64,000 bases of DNA, taken from positions 7,770-71,769 of the forward strand of contig NZ_JAQOWX010000015.1 of the NCBI RefSeq assembly GCF_028462495.1. Reading direction: 5' to 3'. The notes below the pieces were generated by a model. It was not told where the DNA came from. It saw only the letters and a list, made by a program, of their open reading frames with translations, and made no database searches. Below are positions 23,779 through 30,924 of this stretch, piece after piece. The translations under genes and the position numbers were made by a program. The DNA is from Roseateles_E sp005503085 (lineage in GTDB: Bacteria > Pseudomonadota > Gammaproteobacteria > Burkholderiales > Burkholderiaceae_C). Every line of letters begins with the position of its first letter. Position 1 is the stretch's first letter.

Positions 23779-24397
23779 CCTCACCTCCGATCAGCCAGAT
23801 CTTGGGCTGGGCCAGTACGCGCGAGACGAAAGCATCGCCGCGTTGCTGGCGCTGCGCAAGCTCCTCAGCGGTATAGAGGGTCGGGTTCACGGTGCGGCCC
23901 AGGCTCTGGTTGAGCGCCTCCAGTGCGCCGAACAACTCCGCGTAGCTCAGCTCATCGCTGATCAGCATCAGGTCGATATCGCTGGCCGCCGTGTCCTGCC
24001 GCTTGGCCACCGAGCCATAGACGAAGGCCGCCCGGATGCGGCCCGCCAGCGGCGCCAGCGCCGCGCGCAGCGGCTCGGCCAGGCCGACGGTCTTCTGAAA
24101 GATGCTGCACAGCTCGGCGTAAATCGGCGCTGCAGGGTTGGCCTGGTAGTGCTTCTGGTTGCCGACAGCGCGCAAGGTCACCAGACCACTGGCCGCCAGC
24201 CTGGCCAACTCCCGCTGCACCGCGCCCGATCCCGCGCCGGCCAGTGCGATCAGCTCGGTGGCATAAAAGCTGCGCTCCGGCTGACCGAACAAGAGGCCCA
24301 GCACGCGCTGCTGGGTGGTGGAGAACAGCGCGTCGGCCAGGCCTGCGAAGGGCTGGGCTGGCTGTGTCGGCGATGGTTGGATACCCATTTTGGGCAT
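23750..24397 (-). CDS. Winged-helix/MNT nucleotidyltransferase, antitoxin of the HEPN pair
   Basis: About 215 residues. The N-terminal winged helix (about 15-90, QRVLGLLFGQPERSFYATELIAL, GSGAVQRELARLAASGLVTL) is fused to a minimal nucleotidyltransferase domain with the GS-X-DxD signature in YGSVAKRQDTAASDIDLML. The C-terminal part ends KIWLIGGEDEIALNN. The DNA-binding half makes autoregulation likely. The start codon is ambiguous: ATG at 24397, ATG at 24388 or TTG at 24409, and all lie inside the palindromic operator, with no ribosome site. It is followed by the overlapping HEPN gene, the usual antitoxin-toxin order. Confidence 0.8.
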   Translation of the reverse strand: MPKMGIQPSPTQPAQPFAGLADALFSTTQQRVLGLLFGQPERSFYATELIALAGAGSGAVQRELARLAASGLVTLRAVGNQKHYQANPAAPIYAELCSIFQKTVGLAEPLRAALAPLAGRIRAAFVYGSVAKRQDTAASDIDLMLISDELSYAELFGALEALNQSLGRTVNPTLYTAEELAQRQQRGDAFVSRVLAQPKIWLIGGEDEIALNNSV

Positions 24398-24418
24398 TTT
24401 AATACCCAAAATGGGTAT
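24381..24418. promoter_or_regulatory. Tandem palindromic operator overlapping the MNT start
   Basis: Two palindromes lie side by side: TACCCATTTTGGGCA (24382-24396) and TACCCAAAATGGGTA (24403-24417), 21 bp apart centre to centre. Together they also make a larger inverted repeat. The antitoxin start codons fall inside. This fits autorepression by the winged-helix antitoxin, and the absence of a leader suggests leaderless translation. Confidence 0.75.
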
Positions 24419-24526
24419 GTGGCATGGCAGGTAAGGCTACCGTGCAATCCGCCGCAAGAACTGACCCCATTGCCGCTCCTGGGCAAGTGCAGAATCAGCA
24501 GAACAAAAAGCCAGGGAGGGCGAAAA

Positions 24527-25471
24527 ATGCTGATCAAGCATGCGGACGACAAGACCAAACGGCTGGTCTTGCTGGAGGAGCTGCAGCGATCCAGCCTGCT
24601 CGACAAGCGCCAGCGCGACTGGCTGAAGGACGAACAGCACCGGACCGTCCAGGGCATTCACGGCGAGCGCGAGGCCGCCCATTACATCGACAACTGGCTC
24701 AAGGATGGCGTCAACCATGCGGTCCTGCACGATCTGCGCATCAGCGTCGACGGCGAGACGGCGCAGATCGACCATCTCGTGATCAACCGCGCGCTGCGCA
24801 TCTATCTGTTCGAGACCAAGTGCTTCAACGGCCATCTGCAGATCAATGCGCAGGGCGAGTTCACCGTGCGCTACGGCTCGGGCAAGGCCTTTGGCATCGC
24901 CTCGCCGCTGGAGCAGAGCCGCCGCCATGAGCGCGTGCTGGCCCGGCTGCTGGAGCGCCTGGGGATCACCGGTCGGGCCGGCATGAAGCCGAGCTTCCAG
25001 CACGTCGTGCTGCTGCATCCCAAGGCCATCATCAGCCGGCCGGACTCCAAGGCCTTCGACACCCGCGACATCGTCAAGGCCGACCAAATCGCCAGCTGGC
25101 ACGAGCGCTATGTCGAGGAGCGTGTCGGCGTCGGCGCGACCCTGGGCATGCTGGCGAACTTCCACAGCACCGACACGCTCAAGGGCTGGGCCGAGAAGCT
25201 GGCGCGGCAACATCGGCCGCAGGATCAGCTGGCGCTGCCCGAGTTCATGGCGCCGAAGGCCGCATCAGCCCCGCCGGCTGCCGCGCTTGCTGCGCGGGAG
25301 GCTTCATCGGCGGACTATCCCGCCGCCACGGACCACCCGCTGAAACGCAAGCTGGTTTGCGTGTCCTGCATGGGCAAGATCAGTTTCGCGGAGGGCAAGT
25401 TCTGCTGGAACAACGAGGGGCGGTTTGGGGGGCTGCAGTATTGCAGGGAGCATCAGACCGGCTTTGGCTGA
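24527..25471 (+). CDS. NERD-domain nuclease-related protein with C-terminal zinc ribbon
   Basis: 314-residue cytoplasmic protein. The NERD domain (about 45-165) has the restriction-like PD-(D/E)xK pattern: GIHGEREAAHYIDNWL, AQIDHLVINRALRIYLFETKC, giving Asp then E-x-K. A linker rich in Ala/Pro is followed by a C-terminal ribbon, CVSCMGKISF then FCWNN and YCREH, probably binding zinc and nucleic acid. GGGAGGG precedes the ATG by six bases. It is divergent from the HEPN/MNT pair and ends five bases from the end of hsdM, so it sits within a defence cluster. A DNA-targeting role is inferred. Confidence 0.75.
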   Translation: MLIKHADDKTKRLVLLEELQRSSLLDKRQRDWLKDEQHRTVQGIHGEREAAHYIDNWLKDGVNHAVLHDLRISVDGETAQIDHLVINRALRIYLFETKCFNGHLQINAQGEFTVRYGSGKAFGIASPLEQSRRHERVLARLLERLGITGRAGMKPSFQHVVLLHPKAIISRPDSKAFDTRDIVKADQIASWHERYVEERVGVGATLGMLANFHSTDTLKGWAEKLARQHRPQDQLALPEFMAPKAASAPPAAALAAREASSADYPAATDHPLKRKLVCVSCMGKISFAEGKFCWNNEGRFGGLQYCREHQTGFG

Positions 25472-25476
25472 TGGAT

Positions 25477-27000
25477 TCAGTTCGGCCCCAGTCTTGATGC
25501 AAATGGCGGCAAGGCCGCAGCGACCTCCCTGAATGAGTTCAGGGCGGCTTCCAGATGTTCGATGATCTCCTGCTGCAGCACGTCTGGCATCGGCAGATCG
25601 TCCAGCTTGTCCAGGCTGTCGTCCTTGAGCCAGAACACATCGAGACTGGCTTTGTCGCGGGCGAGCAGGTCTTCGTATCGATAGAACTTGAAGCGCTCGC
25701 TCTCCTTGCGTTCATGCCGATTTGCCGGGTTGTAGCAGGTGATGAAGTCGCGCAGGTCCGCGAGCTTGAGCTGGCGGGTCTTCAGCGTGAAATGCTGGTT
25801 GGTGCGCAGGTCATAGAACCATACGCCCTTGGTATGCACGCGGCCGTCCTTGGGTGCGTTGTCGAAGAACACCACATTGGCCTTCACGCCCTGGGCATAA
25901 AAGAGGCCGGTGGGCAGGCGCAGGATGGTGTGCACATCGCAGGTCTCCAGCAGCTTCTTGCGGATCTTTTCGCCGGCACCGCCTTCGAACAGCACGTTGT
26001 CGGGCAGCACAACGGCCGCGCGGCCGGTCACCCTCAGCATGCTGACGATGTGCTGCAGGAAGTTCAGCTGCTTGTTCGAGGTGGTTTCCCAGAAGTCCTG
26101 CCGCTCGTAGGTCAGTGCGTCGCGGTCTTCCTCGCCGTCCTCGTTGGTGATGGTCATGCTGCTCTTCTTGCCGAAGGGCGGGTTGGCCAACACCAGGTCC
26201 ACATGCAGCCGCGGCTCGGTGATCAAGGCATCGGCGCGCTCCACCGAGGGCTCCCCGACCAGATCGCCAATGCCGTGCAGCACCAGATTCATCAGGCACA
26301 GCCGCCGCGTGCCGGCCACGATCTCGTTGCCATGAAAGGTATCGTCGCGCAGGAACTTCTTCTGTGGGGCGCTGAGCTTGGGCCGCTCATGGCCCAGCCA
26401 GTCCGCGTTCTCCTTCAGCCAGGAACCGGTGCCCGTCAGCCACTCGTTCGCCGCCAGGAAGAAGCCGCCCGTGCCGCAGGCCGGATCGGCAATCGTCTGC
26501 TTGGGCTGCGGCCGCATGCAAGCCACCATGGCCTGGATCAGCGCTCGCGGCGTGAAGTACTGGCCGGCGCCGCTCTTGGTGTCTTCGGCGTTCTTCTGCA
26601 GCAGGCCTTCGTAGAGATCACCCTTGGTGTCGGCATCCATGCCGACCCAGCTCTGCTCGTCGATCATCTGCACCAGGCGGCTGAGCTTGGCCGGATCCTG
26701 GATCTTGTTCTGCGCCTTGAAGAAGATCGCGCCCAGCATGCCGCCCTGGCTGCCCAGCCGGTGCAGGGTGGACAGGTATTGCGCCTCCAGCGGCTCGCCG
26801 CTCAAGGCCCGCAGCGTGGCCCAGTCGTAGCCCCGAGGGATGCGGGTGTCGCGCTTGTAGGGTTCCTGCGCGTATTCGTGCGCCATCTTCAGGAACAGCA
26901 GATAGGTCAGCTGCTCCAGATAGTCGCCATAGCCCACGCCGTCGTCGCGCAGGGTGTGGCAGAAGTTCCAGACTTTCTGGATCAGGGTGGAGGTGTTCAT
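25477..27000 (-). CDS. hsdM: Type I restriction-modification methyltransferase subunit
   Basis: 507-residue N6-adenine methyltransferase of a type I system; with HsdS it methylates the recognition sequence. The N-terminal helical domain (to about 150) ends in GAGQYFTPRALIQAMV. The AdoMet motif DPACGTGGFF is at 172-181 and the catalytic NPPF at 273-276. The C-terminal region carries RFKFYRYEDLLARDKASLDVFWLKDDS. It is the last gene of the cluster, 367 nt behind the AlbA_2 gene, so it may have its own promoter. The order R-S-ATPase-M is unusual, because the modification gene is normally with or before hsdS. All key residues are present. Confidence 0.95.
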   Translation of the reverse strand: MNTSTLIQKVWNFCHTLRDDGVGYGDYLEQLTYLLFLKMAHEYAQEPYKRDTRIPRGYDWATLRALSGEPLEAQYLSTLHRLGSQGGMLGAIFFKAQNKIQDPAKLSRLVQMIDEQSWVGMDADTKGDLYEGLLQKNAEDTKSGAGQYFTPRALIQAMVACMRPQPKQTIADPACGTGGFFLAANEWLTGTGSWLKENADWLGHERPKLSAPQKKFLRDDTFHGNEIVAGTRRLCLMNLVLHGIGDLVGEPSVERADALITEPRLHVDLVLANPPFGKKSSMTITNEDGEEDRDALTYERQDFWETTSNKQLNFLQHIVSMLRVTGRAAVVLPDNVLFEGGAGEKIRKKLLETCDVHTILRLPTGLFYAQGVKANVVFFDNAPKDGRVHTKGVWFYDLRTNQHFTLKTRQLKLADLRDFITCYNPANRHERKESERFKFYRYEDLLARDKASLDVFWLKDDSLDKLDDLPMPDVLQQEIIEHLEAALNSFREVAAALPPFASRLGPN

Positions 27001-27042
27001 CGTGTCGCTGGCTAGGTCGTGGGCTGGCAGCCTGCTAAAGCC

Positions 27043-27100
27043 GAGCCCCGGTGTTAAGGAGCTTAGCTCCGGTGTTTAGGCGGCGAGCTCCGGTGTTTAG
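27043..27100. repeat. Three copies of a GAGCTCCGGTGTTAAG-type repeat between genes
   Basis: The 367-nt gap between the AlbA_2 gene and hsdM contains three copies of the unit at 27043-27058, 27064-27079 and 27085-27100, the last two reading GTTTAG. The same unit occurs three times inside the neighbouring coding region, where it encodes LTPEL. Here the units contain stop codons on the minus strand. The rest of the gap holds no gene that I can support and presumably carries the hsdM promoter. Confidence 0.8.
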
Positions 27101-27367
27101 ACGGTATCCTGGAGTAGAGGGCCTCAATTCAGCCAGGCTCTTACATCTGGATAAGGCCCTGGGCGACTGCGTCGCTGCGCTAATCCAGGCAGATCGCAAA
27201 ACGGGTGCCTAAAGGCGGTGGCGATGTCGGCGAATCCCGAGGGTCTTTTGATAAGTCATTGATTTACCTGTGATCGAGCACAAATCTAAAGGACATGCGG
27301 CTGACCCGGACCTGGATTTCAGGCTCTTTGTCCTTAAGCCGAGAACAGACGCAAGCTACCAGTCGGC

Positions 27368-29356
27368 CTATTCCTTCGGGCTTGTCAGATAGGCCTGCCG
27401 CGGGTCGCTCGGACTCGGAAACGCCCTCGTCAACTGGCCCTCCTGCACCAGCGGGTTCAAGATGCGCTTGCGCAGATCACTGCCATCCTTGTCCCGGCGA
27501 TTGAGCAGCGAGGCCAGCACACGCAGACCCAGATAGCGCCCTCTGCATAGCGCCAGAACGGTCTCACGCATCAGGTCGGGATCCACACGCTTGCGACTAC
27601 TCGCCGGTGCTGCCGTTTCCTTGAGTACGGCCAGATCCTCCTCGCTCAGTTGCCCGAGGTCGGCAATCAGGGGAGCGGTAGCACCGTCGGCGGCAAGCTC
27701 CGGTGTTAAGGGCGGCGAAAAGCCGGTGCCAGGGGCGAGCTCCGGTGTTAAGCGAGGCGCTTCAGGCCCTGACCCGCCGAGCTCCGGTGTTAATGGCACA
27801 GCCACATCCTCATCCGGAACGTCGAACAAACGCTGCACCGCGAACGCCTGGCCGGGCAAGTGGTAGACCATGCCCCGGCCAATGCCCTCCGAAACCAGCA
27901 AACCGTCGCGCACCAAACGGGCCAGCATCTTGGTAATGTCGGTTGGGTGATCCGCCGAGATTTCCCGCAAGCGAGAGTGATTGATCTGCCCCTCGGTGGC
28001 GACCGTGACCAGGGCCAGGCGCTCCTGCGGCGCCAGCACGCTAAACCGCTCTCCCAGTGAGCTTTCCAACTTGGCCACCGTCTCCGGCGGCAGCAGGCTG
28101 CTCATGCGCAGCTCCATCAGCGTTTGCTCGGGCTCCATCACCTGCTGCAGCACCGGGCGACGCCAATGCTGGCCCGCCCAGTTGCTGTAGATCTTTGGAA
28201 TCCCCGAACCGGCATGGTCGCCATAGCCGACCAGTTGGAACATGGTCTGCAAGCGGCGATTGCGGCAATCGCTGTTGCCGCCGACCAGGGCCAGCTCTGG
28301 CGGGACGCGCATCAAGCCCGGATTGCGAAAGCCGAACATATCCGGCCGCTTCACCACAAGCACCGACACCCGCCCGGAGAAGTCGGCGTGAATCAAGGTA
28401 TTCACCAAGGCCTCTCGCAAGGCCTCATGAACCGGGGTGTCCTCCACCCTCTGAGCATCCAGCAACTGAAACGGCACCTTGAGATCGGCCGTCAGCCGCT
28501 GATACACGCGGCGGAAGAAGTCATACACATTGCCGGACCAGCTGCCATCAGGCACCAGCCGGTCGATCCAGCGCCGCTCGGCCTTGGCCTCGGGGCGCTC
28601 CTGGTAGTCCACCATGTAATTGGGCAGCGCCTCGCGGATCACCTCGGCGCGGCCGAACATCAACAGGCCCGCCAGCCGAAGCCCGCTATAGCCCTGTTCC
28701 CGATCACGACCCACGGCGCCAATGCGCTCCAGGAAGTCCGGCACCGACAGATCGGCCCAGACATGGCCGGGCTTCACCGCCGCGAAACGGTTGCGGTAGG
28801 CCAGCACGGAGTCCATGTCCAGATCGGCGATGTCAAAGCCCTTGAGGACACGCGCATCGCGCGCGTCTTCCACCCGCTCGGCCAGCATGCGCCGCACGGT
28901 CTCCTCGTCAGCCGGATAGTCGCCCTCGTGGCGGCGCAAATAGGTGCCACCGAAGGGATTGCTGCCCAGATGCACGGGCTTGACCTGCCGGCTCGCACGC
29001 GGTACCTCGATGCGCAGCACCGTCTTGCCATCGACCCGCACGGGCTGCACCTGATGCTCGGCCAGCAGATTGGCGCTGACCTGCTTGGGGTTGTGCAGGT
29101 TGTCCCAGAGCGCCTTGCGCACACGCTCCACATCAATCAAACCGACGGCTTGGAAGTGGCCGAGCGGCTTCTCCTGAACGCCCAGCCAGATCAAGCCGCC
29201 TTCGCCATTGGCCATGGCGCTGTAGCTCTTCCAGAAATCTGCGGGCAATTCGCCGCGCCCATCACGGCCCTGCGCCGCCTTGCATTCCAGATCGCAGCGC
29301 TCGGCCAGGATGGACAGATCGTTGAGGGTCAGGTCTTGCTCGGCGGGCATGATCAA
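27368..29356 (-). CDS. AlbA_2 (Schlafen-type) ATP-binding protein within the type I restriction cluster
   Basis: About 662 residues. The N-terminal AlbA_2 domain reads LECKAAQGRDGRGELP then SYSAMANGEGGLIWLGVQE. The GHKL ATPase-like domain includes HEALREALVNTLIHADFSG and the GSGIPKI segment. Winged-helix segments follow (LREISADHPTDITKMLARLVRDGLLV), then a linker with three LTPEL repeats and a C-terminal basic domain. Such proteins are often found between hsd genes, probably as regulators or effectors, but the role is unproven. The start is TTG at 29356 (AAGGAG five bases upstream, overlapping hsdS) or ATG at 29350. Co-transcription with hsdS is clear. Confidence 0.8.
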   Translation of the reverse strand: MIMPAEQDLTLNDLSILAERCDLECKAAQGRDGRGELPADFWKSYSAMANGEGGLIWLGVQEKPLGHFQAVGLIDVERVRKALWDNLHNPKQVSANLLAEHQVQPVRVDGKTVLRIEVPRASRQVKPVHLGSNPFGGTYLRRHEGDYPADEETVRRMLAERVEDARDARVLKGFDIADLDMDSVLAYRNRFAAVKPGHVWADLSVPDFLERIGAVGRDREQGYSGLRLAGLLMFGRAEVIREALPNYMVDYQERPEAKAERRWIDRLVPDGSWSGNVYDFFRRVYQRLTADLKVPFQLLDAQRVEDTPVHEALREALVNTLIHADFSGRVSVLVVKRPDMFGFRNPGLMRVPPELALVGGNSDCRNRRLQTMFQLVGYGDHAGSGIPKIYSNWAGQHWRRPVLQQVMEPEQTLMELRMSSLLPPETVAKLESSLGERFSVLAPQERLALVTVATEGQINHSRLREISADHPTDITKMLARLVRDGLLVSEGIGRGMVYHLPGQAFAVQRLFDVPDEDVAVPLTPELGGSGPEAPRLTPELAPGTGFSPPLTPELAADGATAPLIADLGQLSEEDLAVLKETAAPASSRKRVDPDLMRETVLALCRGRYLGLRVLASLLNRRDKDGSDLRKRILNPLVQEGQLTRAFPSPSDPRQAYLTSPKE
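27695..27794 (-). repeat. Three intragenic LTPEL-coding repeats
   Basis: The unit occurs at 27695-27710, 27737-27752 and 27779-27794. Each encodes LTPEL in the linker of the AlbA_2 protein, with spacing of 42 bp. The same DNA unit is found 600 bp away in the non-coding gap before hsdM. Confidence 0.8.
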
Positions 29357-30924
29357 GCAGACTCCTTCAACACATTCTTTCTTTGCTTCGCGCGGACGCC
29401 GGCTGCCGGCTTGCGACCGGCTTGGGCTGCTTCGCGCTCGGCGCGGATGCGCGCCAGTAGCATGCTGGCGGGCTCATCGGCCGGGTCTTGCGGCACCAGC
29501 TGGCCGGAGAAGGCGGCGCGGAGGATGTTTTGGCGTTGGGCGGTGGATTGCTTCAACGAACGCACCACATTCCGTTCTTGGTGAGACACGCTAGACCGGA
29601 GTTCGCTCAGAGCTCGCTCGATTTCGTACTGCTCAGCCAAAGGCGGGACCGGTATCGGAAGAGCAGCTAGCTTGCTGCCATTCACATTGGCTTGCCCGAC
29701 TTGCTGCGTAACAACGGCTTTGACCCAACTGCGCCCGTACGCGGAGTTGATGACAGCAGATACAAATTCAGCAGAGACGCCGAACGGGAAGCGGACTGCT
29801 ATCAGATACGACGCGTAGGAGCACGGAGCAATTTGCGAACGGTAGACGGCTGATTTGCCGACAAGCTCCGGACTATTTGTACGGTTAAAGAGCAAGTCAC
29901 CGTCCCGCAAGAGGAGCGAGGGGATTTCGTGATGATCCTGCGGCAAGAACTTCAGATTTGAAGTATCGAGTTCACCGTCTTGGATATTCCCCATGCGAAG
30001 AACAGGCACCCCGTCCGCATTCTGATTCGTCTTCGCCGAAGTTCCGTAACGTTGCTCGTCTGACAGCTGATCAACGCTCGCCCACACCCATCCCCTCGGC
30101 AACTCTGGCAGGCCCGCGGTCTCCGGAATTCGCGGCTCCGGATATTTGCCCTGCCACCCGCTAGGCGGCACCTTGCCCTGAGCCTCGAACTTGGCGAGCT
30201 GTTGGGCTTCCCAGCGGGCGCGGCGCTCTTGGAGGATGCGTGCCAGCAACTGGGCGCCGGTTTCCGTTGGCGTTTGGTTCTCCGGCCGGGCGCGCCATGC
30301 GGCGGTGAGCGAGCCGTCCACCGCCGCCTTGAGCAGGGACTGGCGGTATTGCTTCAGTTTCTTCTGCGCCGCCTTCAGCTCGGCCACGCCGGCATCCAGC
30401 TCGGACAGCAGTTCTTCGAGTTTCAAAACGATGCGGGTTTGCTCGGCTATGGGTGGCAGCAGTACTTTCAAGGCTAGCAAGTGCTGCTGGTTCAGATTGG
30501 CCATCGTTGAACCGACCGACGCGGCCAACAGATAGTCCACCACGGATCGGCTGGTAAGCAACCTTTGCAAATAGTCTGCGCTCAGCGCTCCCTGGTCAGG
30601 CCGAACAATCAGCGACCCTGTCCCGCAGATCCAGCCTTCTTCACGGGAGCCAGCTACCGCACAACGCCCCATCTCGCCACGGCGACCAAGCACCACATCA
30701 CCTGATCGAAGCCTGTACTCGCTGAGCCTTTCCGCCATTTCTGCCGATATAGACATGCCGAGTGATGGTGCGAAACGCCCTTCGACAAGGTGCATCGGGT
30801 TAACAAGCGGCGTCCCCCCGTCGATGTAGTCTGACTGGTGCAGCGCGCTCCCGAACGGGCCAGTTTTTAAAAAGACGACTTCGCTGAGCGAGGTTGCTAC
30901 CCAACCATTAGGTATACCGCTCAC
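29353..30924 (-). CDS. hsdS: Type I restriction-modification specificity subunit
   Basis: 523-residue subunit that recognises the bipartite target for both modification and cleavage. Two target-recognition domains are visible: the first from about residue 6 (GWVATSLSEVVFL) to 160, the second from about 285 (GWVWASVDQLS) to 440. Each is followed by a conserved helix of the PPIAEQTRIVLKLEELLSELD or PPLAEQYEIERALSEL type that sets the spacer length. The GTG start overlaps the hsdR stop as GTGA. The C-terminus overlaps the AlbA_2 gene. Both halves are full length, so the system looks intact. Confidence 0.95.
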   Translation of the reverse strand: MSGIPNGWVATSLSEVVFLKTGPFGSALHQSDYIDGGTPLVNPMHLVEGRFAPSLGMSISAEMAERLSEYRLRSGDVVLGRRGEMGRCAVAGSREEGWICGTGSLIVRPDQGALSADYLQRLLTSRSVVDYLLAASVGSTMANLNQQHLLALKVLLPPIAEQTRIVLKLEELLSELDAGVAELKAAQKKLKQYRQSLLKAAVDGSLTAAWRARPENQTPTETGAQLLARILQERRARWEAQQLAKFEAQGKVPPSGWQGKYPEPRIPETAGLPELPRGWVWASVDQLSDEQRYGTSAKTNQNADGVPVLRMGNIQDGELDTSNLKFLPQDHHEIPSLLLRDGDLLFNRTNSPELVGKSAVYRSQIAPCSYASYLIAVRFPFGVSAEFVSAVINSAYGRSWVKAVVTQQVGQANVNGSKLAALPIPVPPLAEQYEIERALSELRSSVSHQERNVVRSLKQSTAQRQNILRAAFSGQLVPQDPADEPASMLLARIRAEREAAQAGRKPAAGVRAKQRKNVLKESA

